Source: Apoderus coryli
Taxonomy: Eukaryota > Arthropoda > Insecta > Coleoptera > Attelabidae
NCBI GenBank assembly: GCA_911728435.2
Contig: OU452208.1
Coordinates: 9,610,001-9,674,000 of the forward strand
DNA length: 64,000 nt
Direction: 5' to 3'
Under the pieces are notes generated by a model, which made no database searches, was not told the DNA's origin, and saw nothing but the letters and a program-made list of their open reading frames with translations. This document shows, piece by piece, positions 34,873-46,234 of the stretch. Both the position numbers and the translations under genes were made by a program. Numbering within the stretch: the stretch's first letter is position 1; each line of letters starts with the position of its first letter.

Positions 34873-35690
34873 CTAGGTGCCATCTCCGCGACGAAGATTG
34901 GCGATCATCATGGCAATTCTTATTTTGGATGCAGCTGCTCTAAAAAGCTCTATCGAGGAACATCCAAACCACTCTCTCAAGTTTCTCAACCAGGATATCC
35001 TTCTTCTACCCACGCTTCTTGTACCTTGGATCCTTCCCTGCATTATCAATTGAAGTAAGGCGTATCTTGGTCCACGAGTCACATGGCCGAGATACTGCAG
35101 TTTTCTGCTTTTAATTGTTATTAACAACTCTCTTTCTATGTTTAGTCGCTCAAGTATTTCTAAGTTAGTTATCCGATCGACCCATGACACCTTCAGTACT
35201 TTTCTGTACACCCACATTTCAAAAGCTTCTAGTCTTTTGGTTATTTGTGCGTTCAGAGTCCATGCCTCGACGCCATAAAGCAGAGTGGCAAAAATAAAAC
35301 ATCTAACTAGTCTCAGTCTCAGTTTTAGGCTTAGACCTCTATTGCACAAAACTCTTTTCATGCTATTGAAATTGGACCTTGCTATTTCTATGCGTGCTTT
35401 TATTTCTTTCGTGTAGTCATTATTACAAGTAACTGTTGTTCCAAGATAAGTATACTTCTCTACCTGTTCGATGGGTTCACCTTTGACGATTATCTGTTCG
35501 TTGTTAGTTTGGGCCTTCCTTGTTATTTTCATGAACTTTGTTTTGTTTACGTTGAGTGTAAGGCCGTATTCTTCGCTATATCGAACAAGTTTGTCCATGA
35601 TTCTTTGTAGATCTTCCAGGTTTTCCGTTAAAATTACGGTATCATCAGCGTATCTTAGAACAACTATATAGGCAAAGACAAAGATCCCTG
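34873..35690 (-). pseudogene. RTE-like LINE fragment (RT C-terminal third)
   Basis: The minus strand starts at a catalytic box RYADDTVILTEN (about 35655), followed by LNVNKTKFMKIT, YTYLGTTVT, LLYGVEAWTLN, FEMWVYRKVLKVSW and a C-terminal GRRRISWLRNLREWF block. This wording is typical of RTE/BovB-type LINEs rather than jockey. The frame is open from about 35598 to the stop at 34873, next to a (CT)n run. The copy is 5'-truncated just upstream of the catalytic box; no endonuclease is present. Confidence 0.85.
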
Positions 35691-35699
35691 TTGGTTTCT

Positions 35700-36120
35700 T
35701 AATTAAATTATATACTTCTACAGTAATGGTCCTTTATTTGAAAGACCTTCCGATTAGTTTTGCAGGAAATTCCAGCTAAACTCAGTACATTGGAGATTTA
35801 TTGTGACTTTATTTTACGAGTAAATGCATTTGTGAATTGAAGGAAAAATAGCCACCCTTAACAAAATTTAACTTTTGAAAACTTTTTCATCTAGGGAGTT
35901 TGATAACTGTGTACCTCTTTCACTGAATTTTTCTTGAAAGATAAGATAATATCCTTCAATAAACTGTAAAGCATAGGTGGAATTCATGCAAAAAAATGCG
36001 GATAAATACGAAAGCAGTGACTGAAAAAATCCTAGGTGACTTAACGAAAGTGCTTTCAGCCTACCCTCTAAATCTGCTCACAATTTGCCCAAAACGTACG
36101 ATGTTTGTTTTAGAAGATAA
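35700..36120. other. no gene seen
   Basis: Nothing recognisable. Confidence 0.45.
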
Positions 36121-36124
36121 TCTA

Positions 36125-36225
36125 GTAGAATATTTGCAGTATATTTATGGTATTCGAACCCCCTAACCTTCCGAATACAAAGCGAAGGCTCTATCAACGA
36201 GGCCTTGGTACCACCTATCGTATAT
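36125..36225 (-). mobile_element. tRNA-derived SINE head, copy 3
   Basis: The minus strand reads GGTGGTACCAAGGCCTCGTT, GATAGAGCCTTCGC, then GGGGTTCGAATACC, i.e. A-box-like and B-box-like strings with the spacing seen in copy 1. The tail is not clear. Confidence 0.45.
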
Positions 36226-36267
36226 ACTCGTATTGTATTTTAAATGTATTATACGAACGTATAGATA

Positions 36268-37194
36268 CGAGGCATGTTTCTTAGGTAAGTACTGTTTTGG
36301 AATTAAAAAAAGACGTGCAAAGATATCGCAATAATTTTATTTTTACATGAAAGCCTGTACCTTAATCTACTTTTCTCCATAATTTCCGTGAATATTGAGG
36401 CACTTGTCATAACGTGGCACCAGTTTTTGAATACCCTCCTCATAAAATTCTGCCGCCTGACTTGTTAACCACTGTATCACAAATGTTTTGACTTCGTTAT
36501 CGTCTTGAAGACGCTGACCACCCAGGTGTTTCTTCTAGTGCAGGAACAAATGGTAGTCGCTGGGCGCCAGATCAGGGCTGTATGGAGGATGATCTAGAGT
36601 TTCCCATTTAAAAGATTTGATGAGATCTTTGGTCCGATTAGCCACATGTGGACGGGCATTGTCATGCAGCAAAACGATACCCTTACTCAACTTGCTACGT
36701 CTTTTGTTCTGGATTGCACGCAGATTGTTCAATGTCTCACAATAAGACGCTGCATTGATTGTCTCATTACGAGGCAGAAACTCCACTAGCAATACTCCTT
36801 TTCTGTCCCAAAAAACTGTGCACATGATTTTCCGGGCAGAAATTGTTTGCTTAAACTTCACTCTGTTGGGTGATGATAAATGTCGCCATTCCATGGATTG
36901 TTGTTTCGATTCTGGTGTGACGTAGGCCACCCATGTTTCGTCACCAGTAACACTTTGGTCTAAAAAATCTTCACCTTCATTGTGGTACCGCTCAAGGAAA
37001 GTCAGGCGGCAGAATTTTATGAGGAGGGTATTCAAAAACTGGTGCCACGTTATGACAAGTGCCTCAATATTCACGGAAATTATGTAGAAAAGTAGATTAA
37101 GGTACAGGCTTTCATGTAAAAATAAAATTATTGCGATATCTTTGCACGTCTTTTTTTAATTCCAAAACGGTACTTACTTAAAAAACATGCCTCG
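36268..37194 (-). mobile_element. mariner element with 5' half replaced by an inverted copy of its 3' end
   Basis: It begins CGAGGCATGTTT and ends with the complement, flanked by TA at 36266-36267 and 37195-37196. The two ends are complementary for ~200 bases (about 36268-36470 and 36995-37194) with few mismatches. The repeated part includes transposase C-terminal codons (EFYEEGIQKLVPRYDKCLN), so it cannot be an original TIR: the normal 5' TIR and N-terminal coding half were lost and replaced. Total 927 bp. Confidence 0.8.
36360..37000 (-). pseudogene. mariner transposase, C-terminal half (DD34D)
   Basis: From the junction (FLERYHNEGEDF) the frame gives VTGDETWVAYVTPESK (first Asp), ARKIMCTVFWDRKGVLL, VLLHDNARPH (second Asp) and HPPYSPDLAPSDYHLFLH (third Asp) with mariner spacing. 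A TAG stop (about 36535) interrupts the C-terminus, which continues as KKHLGGQRLQDDNEV..YEEGIQKLVPRYDKCLN down to about 36360. The N-terminal DNA-binding half is missing. Confidence 0.85.
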
Positions 37195-37209
37195 TATATA
37201 CGTTCCAAA

Positions 37210-37563
37210 TACCTAACTGCTTTAAACGCAATCTTCTCGAAAAATATGGGGGCAAATATCAAAAGTGACCTATCGCTGTCAAGCAGATAAAAAATTCTTT
37301 AAAATGATGTATCACTCGACCCCTACTGATATATGAAAATTTAGCGGTTGTGTCCACCCCTATCACAGGGTTTAAGCGATTTCTTCCAAAAACTAATGGG
37401 TTCATCCTAGGACTCCCCCAACCGCATAGACACACATACAAACAGACTTCCATTTGGAAATGATCTTAATCGTTTCAAGGAACTTCAAAATGGTTATATC
37501 CGTCTTTATCTCAATTTTTTTTTAGTGCGTTGACAATACCTTCTCTGTGCGTAAAAGTAAAAA
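37210..37563 (+). repeat. dispersed repeat R2, copy with internal deletion
   Basis: It matches 38600-39022 from TTTAAACGCAAT to the GTAAAA end but lacks ~60 bases in the middle (the CAAATTTAGCTCAATTGG segment). Shared strings include ACCCCTATCACAGGG and TTCATCCTAGGACT. No ORF. Confidence 0.7.
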
Positions 37564-37569
37564 ATTACA

Positions 37570-38385
37570 TTAACTTTTTTTTTATTGAATTTATAAATAC
37601 CCCCAACCCTTTCTGGAGACAACACAACACAAATTTACCTCTATAGTTTTAAGATAGCCCTAAAAGTGTTTGACTGTTTACCTTCGTCATGTTTTTCCAG
37701 AATTTTCTACTTTCAAATAATCTTGATTATTGTGCACTGCTGTACACATGGTAGTTCATCATTTTGTTCTAAGTGAGTCGTAATACGTGAATGTTTACAA
37801 GCGAGAATTTAATTTAACATTGAGAGAAAAGTCTTGTTAAGACGCATATTAATTGCTATATTGTTTCAAAGTGGAAATATACAGTCTGTGAATTTTGAGG
37901 TGCGTGCAGTTTTGGATTTCCGAAATACAATTTGTTGTTGCAAATAGAATTAAAAAAATTTGAGTGGTATTGACAAAAAATGAGAAAGAAAAAACGAATA
38001 AGCAGTTTAATACTATGAGGGGACAATGTATAAAAAATGGATACAGGACACAACCTTGACAAACATTGAGGAAACACAAAAAGTAGACGAACGAAACGAA
38101 GATTTATAAGACAAATTAAGAACCTGTGTTTACACGAGCGAGCGCTGAAGCCTAAAGAAGAATAAGTAAGAAAAAATGCAACTCAAAACTACAAGTAGTC
38201 ATCAACAAAAAAAAAAAGTATTATAAGATAGTAGCAAGAGATTCAAAGCGAAAATAAGCTCTTCGACTTCATTAAAAAGATTGAGCTGCTGGGTCAAACA
38301 TAAATAGATATGAACCACAATAGACCCTTGGTGGACGCAGTAGAGGGTCTGGTGCAAACCCACTCATTTTACACCTACCTAGGAA
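37570..38385. other. no gene seen
   Basis: No recognisable coding or repeat sequence. Confidence 0.45.
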
Positions 38386-38389
38386 GAAA

Positions 38390-38500
38390 TCCATCCGTAT
38401 AATTGTATGATTTTCATTAATTCCAATAAACTAACGTAACAAATTAACTACTTTACTCAAAAATTAAAAAAAATATTCGATTTCCGCATGCGAGGCAAAT
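38390..38500 (-). mobile_element. SINE fragment, copy 4
   Basis: AATAAACTAACGTAACAAAT, then TAACTACTTTACTCAAAAAT followed by TTCCGCATGCGAGGC, matches the complement of the SINE tail/head junction seen in the copy at 44235-44480. The B box is damaged. Confidence 0.5.
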
Positions 38501-38599
38501 TCAAATTTTTCAACAAAGTTTTATTCATAGTCACATAATACATCACAGAATAACTATATACCTATATATAATATTCTTATAAGAATATTGATTCCAACT

Positions 38600-39022
38600 A
38601 CCTCACTGATGAAATTTTAAACGCAATTTTCTCGAGAATTCTAGGGGCAAATATCAAAAGTGGCCTATTGCTTTAAAGCAGATAAAAAATGCTTTAAAAT
38701 GATGTATCACTCGACCCCTACTGATATATGAAAATTTAGTGGTTGTGTCCACCCCTATCACAGGGCTGAAGCGATTTTAACCAAAATCGAATGGCTTCAT
38801 CCTAGGACTGCCTCAAATTCAGACATCCAAATTTAGCTCAATTGGTTAAAGCGTTTGGGTGCTATCGTGGAAGAATACATACAGACATACATACACACAG
38901 ACGGACAGACTTCCATCTGGAAATGGTCTTAAGCGTCTCAGGGAACTTCAAAGTGGTTGTCTTTATCTAAAAAAAATTTTCTAGCGCGTTCACAATACTT
39001 TCCCTGTGTGGGAAAGTAAAAT
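38600..39022 (+). repeat. dispersed repeat R2, longest copy
   Basis: About 420 bases from TTTTAAACGCAATTTTCTCG to GTGTGGGAAAGTAAAA. It includes CAATTGGTTAAAGCGTTTGG and a run of ACATACAGACATAC-type repeats followed by GGACAGACTTCC, a pattern common in insect interspersed repeats. It lies immediately upstream of the duplicated GH1 unit. Confidence 0.7.
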
Positions 39023-39310
39023 AGAATGTACTTAGTTATTATTAAATTTAAATACTTAATCAGATAGATAAGTAGTTATAGATCCCTAACCCTTATCTGA
39101 ACAATAAGAATACTTATGTTGTTATTACGTAATTAATTATTTATAGGTAGGTACCTAATATCTTGGCTAATCCGTACAAACAATATCAACATTACTTAAT
39201 AAAGTAAACAAAGTACTTGAACAATTAAGTATATTTTCTTAAGAAATCAATTAGAGTAGCGATGAGTGCTGTTTAAATTTAAAATTTAGTATATATACTC
39301 GTATATAGTA

Positions 39311-39320
39311 TATATAAAAA
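39311..39320 (+). promoter_or_regulatory. TATA box of GH1 gene 1
   Basis: TATATAAAAA lies 38-47 bases before the ATG at 39358, followed by AGTTCGACAGATT, which is also present before gene 2. The corresponding site in gene 2 is the weaker AGATAAAAAG at 50971-50980. Confidence 0.6.
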
Positions 39321-39357
39321 GTTCGACAGATTTGTTTTACTAAACTCATTCATTAAA

Positions 39358-42300
39358 ATGACATCTCCACGTATAAGATCGCTTGTTACCTTATTCCTAG
39401 TTTGCATCTCCTGGTAAGTATAAAGAAGAATACATTTAAAATTGTATAAAGCTTTCGCAGCTGTCTACAATGTAACTATAGTTTCTTTCGTTAGTTTTGC
39501 CAGTGGTCTGCAACTTCATGCATCCACAGCTATATTATATTTATTAATAATAATAATAATAGCCTTTATTGCTCAACAGATTTCTCCCTTAACAGAGCAA
39601 AATTATAATACAATAGGTAATTCCACAAAAAAAACAAAATATTATACATAACACAATAAGCAATCCATTAAAAGTAAAACATGATTGATCTACACTAATT
39701 AAACAATTAACAGGAACAAAAAGAGAAACTACGACGCACAAACAGTCAGAGCAGCCCTCCTAAGTGCTTCCCTTGAACAATTAAAAATGTCACAGTCAGC
39801 GCAAATCAAATTAAAATTATTACACATGACATATATTTATTAGTATCTATCTCTCAGTTGCTTCAAGGTTCTAAACAATTATCTTCCAATTTTAGTTGCA
39901 AAGGAGATGATATAAGTAACAAAAAGTTTCCAGCGGGTTTTAAATTTGGAGCTGCGACGGCTGCATATCAAATTGAAGGAGCTACAAGTGAGGATGGAAG
40001 GTAAGATAGTAATTCAGGTTTACAAATTACACCATTAGTGACTATTTCGAAGTAAATACCTTTAAAACAAGTAGAAAATTACGTGTAATAAGACAATTGC
40101 TTACCACTTTTAGAGGTGAAAGCATTTGGGATGCAGCCTTACACGAAAAAGGCTTCAAAACAGCTGATGGTAGCACCGCAGATATCACCTGCGATTCATA
40201 CCATAAATATCTAGAAGATGTGCAACACCTTAAAGAACTCGGCGTGAATCATTACCGGTTTTCAATCTCATGGTCCAGAATTTTACCAAATGGTACTATC
40301 AACAATATTAATCAAAAAGGTGTGGAATATTACAACAATCTTTTGAAGGTAATAAAGTATTTATTGATCTCAATGACGGGAAACCTGAGATTCCTAGTTT
40401 AATATCCACTAGTTTTATGCTTAAGTGTCTGTTTGAATTTTTTTAGGCATTGCAAGACAACGGAATTGAACCTTTAGTCACCATGTACCACTGGGATCTG
40501 CCTCAACATCTCCAAGACCTTGGTGGATGGATCAATCCACTTATAGTAGACTATTTCGAGGATTATGCAAGACTCTTGTATAAACTCTATGGTGATCAAG
40601 TGAAAAGATGGATTACAATGAACGAACCCAAACAAGTGTGTCTTGAAGGATACGGTACTGGAAATTTAGCTCCGAATTTGAAGACGATCGGTGATGGACC
40701 ATATATTTGCTCTTACAATCTATTGAAGGCTCATGCTAGAGCATATCATATATATGATGAGGAATTTAGAAGTACTCAGCAAGGTAAGTCACTGATAAAT
40801 AGACTAGAGAGTTATTGCTATGAAAATCCGAAAACTGCACTTATGAGGCTACAACTTAGATGAATGATAATCATAAAACTGAGCAGATAGTAAACTTCCT
40901 AACTTGTAGAATGAATGCTGATGATCCTTATGTCCTAAATTAACTTAAATATGCTGCAATAGGTATGCTATTTGCAAATTCCAAAGGCCTTAAGCACAAG
41001 AAACATGTTAGGCAGAAGCTGATTTGGCTTTTCTAAAAGACATACTTATATACTGAGAAACATGTTTTTACCTATTGAATGGCAGCTTACAAATTTTACA
41101 TGTTTTTCTTTTATAAGGTATTTTGGTTTTATAACATTAATCGGCCCAATAGTCCTGTTTACCGTAAAAACTTCTTCTGCGGTAAAACTTACCATCGATC
41201 ATATTCCGTCATCAATGTTCACACTGATATATATACTAGGGTGTGCAAGCCAAGGCATAGAATCAGTCCATGAATCTCATTAACTATCTGACTTGAAGAA
41301 AATAGTTAAATATTCAGTTAATGATAATCATTCCGTTATTTTTGGTAACTTCAGGAAAAGTGTCCATTGTTATTGACAGTGTATGGGTAGATCCATTGAC
41401 AAATAGTACAGAAGACGAGGCAGCAGCTGATCGTATGAGACAATTCCAGGTAAGCAATAAAAATTATCTTGCCTTTAAAATATTTCTATGAAAACAAAAT
41501 TCAGTGGGGAATATTCGTGAATCCAGTTTATCGTGGTGATTGGCCAGAGGTTTTGTCTAAAACAGTTAATGAAAGAAGTGCTCTTGAGGGATATACTAGA
41601 TCTAGACTACCAGCATTTACAAAAGAAGAAATTGCGTATATCAACAGGACAACAGATTATTACGCTTTGAACATGTAAGTGTGTTATAATCGATGAGTAG
41701 AATCTTTGGCGTAGTGTAATATTGAAAAGCATGTTGCACCACTTCACAACAATACTTTATTAAATATTGACGAGCGTCTCATTGTTTTGGTGAAGTGTTA
41801 AAACCTGTGTTTTAATATGTAAGTGCTTAACATACACTTCGGTTTTTAAAAGACAAACGTATATCTTAATTTATTCCATAGCAACATGAAAATTTGTATT
41901 TTATAGTGTGGCTAAGTCTAGATTAGCCCCTCTCAGGAAGTTCTCTACACCACGTAAGCAGCTGTAATAATTGGTTGTTTGTGTGTTCAAATAGATCTAA
42001 AATTAGATAGAGACTTGCCGGTTCATCTTAGGGTTGACTCCTATTCCCTTTTAACTTGCAAAGTTTGTCGTAAAAGGATCGTCCTTTGGGTTGGGCATTC
42101 CACATCAACACATGATTGAAAAACCTGTTGAATCAACTGATGAAGCGGTATGAATTGTCAAGTATATATGCGAAAACTAGTGTCCAACATTATCATGAAT
42201 GGAAAAGAAGCTTGCAAAAATACTTATGCTGACACATTGAAAAGAACCAATGGGAAGAGTCATATGTACCTCATATGGTCTATACTTATGATCCTGGAAC

Positions 42301-43438
42301 TAATCACCATTCCATGCCCTGGAAGCTGAAAAAAATGGAATGAGCAATCAAATTCAAAGAAATCATGATCATAAAAATTTATTCCTTTACTTTTACTGGG
42401 ATCCAGAAGATCAATCCGTAAAAAACCCCAAATCGTCTATCCTACATCAAGACAACGTTATTTAGAATTGTATCTCAAAATTTTGGTAGGAAAATCCGTA
42501 CGCCATGCTCATCGTTGGACCATGTTTCTTTTTCATCTCTCTATTTCAAACAATAAATTGATATGGATTCATTTACAATAAAACGTAGAATAAGTTATAC
42601 TCGACTCTGGAATGGACTCTATGTTATCTATTAATTTATCATCACCAGAATCGGAATAACTTTAAGCAAAGTAACGCCTCTAACAAATTTTCTAAATACC
42701 TACAACAAATTTCTTCTAGGTACACTACTTTCCTGGCATCAGCTTTTGCAGAGGAGTGTGAACTAAACAGCGATTTCAACAGCGACCAGTGTGTACAAAT
42801 TTCTCAGAATGCGTCGTGGACTGGTGGTATTGGTGTTGCGGCGCAGTTGAAAGACACACCATGGGGTCTCAGGAAATTACTGAAATATATTAATGATAAG
42901 TAAGTTAATTTTCAAATTTTCGACAAAATTGAGTTCTGAGTTCTTTTGTAGCTATAATCCTTCTGAAATCATCATTACTGAGAATGGTTGGATTGATCAA
43001 GGTGATCTTGATGATTCAGAAAGAGTTACGTATATCAAAGTAAGTAGAGCAGATTCTGCATTGCGTTAATTAAACGATAACATATTCGGCTTCATGCTTT
43101 GCAGGGGCATCTTAACAGTATTTTGGAATCAATATATGACGACGGAGTAAACGTTGTTGGATATACAGTTTGGTCACTTATGGATAATTTCGAGTGGATG
43201 CAAGGATTTACGTAAGTCAATTTAGTTATCATTTCATGCCAGATATTTATTGCTGTAGATTTTTAAACATGTTATTAATCTGTAATATATTTCTGTATTG
43301 ATTTTTTTTAGGCAAAAATATGGAATATTTCAAACAGATTTTTCTAGTCCGAATAGAACAAGAACCATAAAGAAATCTGGTGAATTTTACAAGAAAGTCC
43401 TGCAAACACGTTGTTTAGTGGATGAATGTGTAAATTAA
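39358..43438 (+). CDS. GH1 beta-glucosidase/myrosinase-type glycosidase, gene 1 (10 exons)
   Basis: Exons: 39358-39413, 39896-40000, 40114-40348, 40447-40783, 41355-41449, 41505-41674, 42720-42899, 42952-43039, 43105-43211, 43312-43438. All introns are GT-AG and the joined frame has no stop (499 aa, usual for GH1). Residues 1-19 form a signal peptide ([10 protein letters not shown]), so the enzyme enters the secretory pathway. GH1 landmarks: [25 protein letters not shown], acid/base Glu192 in TMNEP, nucleophile Glu403 in TENG, and WSLMDNFEW. It is a retaining beta-glycosidase. The acid/base Glu is kept, unlike plant myrosinases. A LINE tail sits in intron 1. The poly(A) signal is at 43464. 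The substrate (glucoside, glucosinolate or cellobiose) is unknown. Confidence 0.95.
39540..39840 (-). mobile_element. LINE 3'-end fragment inside intron 1 of GH1 gene 1
   Basis: It starts with (ATA)n then AGCCTTTATTGCTCAACAG, i.e. on the minus strand a LINE 3' UTR ending AATAAAGGCT plus (TAT)n. The homologous intron of gene 2 is continuous across this point (CACAGCTATATTCTATTTAT, then ATCTCTCAG), so this ~300-bp piece is a filled site present only in gene 1. Confidence 0.65.
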
Positions 43439-43463
43439 ATTAAATGTTAGTTTATGAACAAAT

Positions 43464-43469
43464 AATAAA
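43464..43469 (+). promoter_or_regulatory. polyadenylation signal of GH1 gene 1
   Basis: AATAAA lies 26 bases after the stop, in a 3' UTR start (TTAAATGTTAGTTTATGAAC) shared with gene 2. Confidence 0.6.
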
Positions 43470-43599
43470 AATTACAAAATAATAATAGTAGTAGTAATTT
43501 TAAAAAACCAAAAATTACGTCAACATTAAAAAATCATAAAATTTATCAATTTTTGATATAATTGACATTATTAGCCTAACCGATAGCAAAGACTGAGGT

Positions 43600-44110
43600 G
43601 TATTCTTTGCCTACATAATAATAATCTTTATTATGTCTAACAGGCTTACACCCAATTACAAGACAAAACATATTATGCATAAATTATCCAGAAATATAAA
43701 AAAAAAACACAAAAATACAAAAAGATATATATGACAATGGTATAAATTAATTATTATAAATTAAATTAAATACACGTGAAAGATTAGAACCGTCATCAAC
43801 AGCAATGATACAGAAAAACATCAACAAAAGGACTGACCTTAAATACTCTCCTAGTTCCCATTTAAAGGAGGAAACACTTCCGCCGAAATAATTTACATGT
43901 CTATTTAAGGACCAACCGTTCATAACTGAACACTCGCCGGAATTCGCGAGAATCGACATTAAATCTGTCGAGCAGCTGTCTATGTTCGATACCTCGTGAA
44001 GGAAAATGACCATCAATTCTATAACAAAGATGCTTTAAAAATTTGCGTTGTATTTTCTCAAGTTTTAGAATATGGGTCTGGTATATGTTCTGAACATGTT
44101 TCAAAATATG
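43600..44110 (-). pseudogene. LINE relic related to family L-A (C-terminus and 3' end)
   Basis: The minus strand reads HILKLEKIQRKFLKHLCYRI, then DGHFPSRGIEHRQLLDRFNV, a diverged match to the C-terminal region of the L-A LINE (KFLKYLAFKIDGRFPCRG). The 3' end near 43620 carries CTAACAGGCTTACACCCAAT, the complement of the L-A tail. Confidence 0.78.
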
Positions 44111-44234
44111 GTTTCAATATTACAGTATTCTTTGCCTATATAGTTTGTTTACGAAATCTCACTGTCTCCTTTTATTTTGGAAACATGTAGATTTTTCAGA
44201 ATAAACAATAATGCCTCTATGTAGAATAAAAAAA

Positions 44235-44480
44235 AATAAAACTTTCCCGACAGGATATATCCTAATAATAATACATATACTTTGAAATATATGACCTGCG
44301 TAACGAAACCAAATTTTAATAATTATTATTATAATTGTACTATTTTTATTATTTCCAATAAACTAACTTAACAAACTAACTACTTTATTCAAAAATTAGA
44401 AATAAAAAAAATTGCCAGCGATGGGATTCGCAGCCATAGGACCTTCCGCATGCAAAGCGCACACTATTCGACAAGTTAAA
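44235..44480 (-). mobile_element. tRNA-derived SINE, copy 5
   Basis: On the minus strand: GCATGCGGAAGGTCCTATGG, GCTGCGAATCCCATCGCTGG, CAATTTTTTTT, TTAGTTTATTGGAAATAATA, TTTCGTTACGCAGGTC and GTCGGGAAAGTTTTAT. It has the same order as copies 1 and 2. The B box is slightly damaged. Confidence 0.6.
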
Positions 44481-44605
44481 AACAACAAAGCAGCTGGCTC
44501 TGATGGCATAGCTCCTAAGCTTTTTAAACGAGGATAACCAGTGATATTGGAACGTTCTCATGTTCTAATAAACAAAATATGGAACACACGAACCGTGTCT
44601 GCTGA
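44462..44605 (+). pseudogene. LINE RT fragment (start of RT domain)
   Basis: IRQVKNNKAAGSDGIAPKLF then INKIWNTRTVSAEM corresponds to the first RT block (LKNNKAPGxDGI) of RTE-type LINEs. It breaks after ~45 residues. Confidence 0.6.
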
Positions 44606-44609
44606 GATG

Positions 44610-45150
44610 CGATCATAGAAATCTTATATATGTACTCTAGAATGCTAATTAAATCCAGCCGAATACCAAAAAGTGTAACGGGTATGCAGAGTTTTCTCGA
44701 ACTACGCATGCTCCTCAGTCACTTATTTTCAGTACAGAGCTGCCATATTTAAAACTATTTTGTCGTTCGCCTTACAGAATTTATGCGACATATCTGTTTT
44801 ATAAATAAATCCATATGTTGCGTCATACGAAACTGCTTGACAAAATCAAATAATTCAATGTTATCGGTAAAATTGTAATACTGTTTAGTTTTCAGCAATA
44901 TGAACGAAACATTTTTTTCCAAATCTTATTAAATTTAGGAGATTTCGCAACAGCGTCTATTTTCGCAAATGACATTTCTCGTAGTGGGAATATCTGTCAG
45001 AGTCGGCTTCACAACAATTCAGATAGGTTTTATAATTGAATTATGGGTTTATGCGTGGTATATTTTAATTGTTGATAGATATACCTATTTGTGATTAAAA
45101 TTGTTTTTAATATTTGTTATTTTGGTTTGGTAGTTTGTTTATTTAACAAA
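44610..45150. other. no gene seen
   Basis: AT-rich. It may include the promoter of the former THAP gene. Confidence 0.4.
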
Positions 45151-45151
45151 C

Positions 45152-45830
45152 AATGAGGTGTATAGTGTTGTGGTGTAAAAATGAAAGTATCATTCCTGGT
45201 ATTAAATATTTTCAGTAAGTTATTGTTTCGGGTTTCTAACAGTCTCAGTTTGAGTCAATATGATACCATTGACATGATACTCATTTTTAGCTTGACAAAA
45301 AAAAGACATGATGTTTGGATGCGGGCATTGGGATCCTAGTACAGAAAATGTATGTGATGGGAATGTCATATGCAGTAAGCATTTCGCTGCAGAAGATATC
45401 ATTTGTAGAGAAGACGGCAAGAGGATCACCCTCGTACCCGATGCAGTTCCCAAACTTTTGTTGAAAAGAAGAGATTATGTAAATGAGAGTGGAAGTTAAA
45501 TTCTTAATCGTTTGATATCAAGACACTGTTTACTTAAAAACAGTCAGTCAAAAATGCATGATATGTATGTCAAGAATATATTTCCTACGTTGTGTAGGTA
45601 TACAAAGTTCGTTTGAATTCTGTTGTTAAACTGGAATATACTTAATTATAGAATCCTCCATGAAATTGCTGAGAATAAAAGTTCTACCAACCATGTTTTG
45701 TCACAAAATACTATTGCGAGTAGTACGGATGATATGGAAGTGGTTTACATGGACACGGAAAATATTCGTGAAATCACTGTTTCTTGCACCCCTTCTTTGA
45801 AGGCTGTAGAGAGGTAAGAGGCCTAAGGTG
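45152..45830 (+). pseudogene. THAP-domain protein, frameshifted fragment
   Basis: A first exon MRCIVLWCKNESIIPGIKYF ends at a GTAAGT donor (about 45213), matching the start of a THAP zinc finger (Cys-x(2-4)-Cys). Downstream pieces RHDVWMRALG and, after a one-base frameshift, DGNVICSKHFAAEDI then LVPDAVPKLL (45308-45499) supply the Cys-x2-His pair and the AVPxL motif. A further frame at 45623-45817 is acidic, without a recognised domain. THAP domains bind DNA and often derive from P-element-type transposases. The frameshift and missing remainder indicate a dead copy. Confidence 0.65.
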
Positions 45831-45939
45831 GTTGTATAAACAAACAAATATTATATAATAATAAAATAAATAATTAGAATGCTCAAGTCCTTACGATATT
45901 TTCCAATATTAGAATTTTTACTTATTTCTCGTTTCTGCT

Positions 45940-45992
45940 TAGATTTATTATTATTGGGTTGTACCTGTTAGACAATAAAGTATATTTAATGT
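45940..45992 (+). mobile_element. LINE L-A 3'-tail fragment
   Basis: TTGGGTTGTACCTGTTAGAC then AATAAAGTATATTTAATG matches the 3' end of the L-A LINE (GGGTCTGTAACCTGTTAGAC). It is an extremely short, 5'-truncated copy. Confidence 0.6.
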
Positions 45993-46197
45993 AATTTTTT
46001 ATTTCTTAAATTCCTTTATTCCATTTTTTTATTTGAATTACCAAATGGTAAAATTTAATTTTAAATATACCTATAACAGTAATATTACATTTAATCAAAG
46101 CCGGTCCTGTTGAAAAATAAGTGACTGGTGATCATGCGCATTATGGACAGCTCTACACTTTTGGTTACATTTTTGTACTACGGGATTATCATTCTAG

Positions 46198-46221
46198 AGT
46201 ATATATATATATATATATAAT
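46198..46221. repeat. (TA)n microsatellite
   Basis: About eleven TA units. Confidence 0.9.
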
Positions 46222-46234
46222 ATAAGATTTCTGT

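Noticed and set aside
36995..37074. Start of the mariner ORF (MNIEALVITWHQF..)
   Set aside because: This part is the antisense of the C-terminal codons in the inverted copy, not a real N-terminus.
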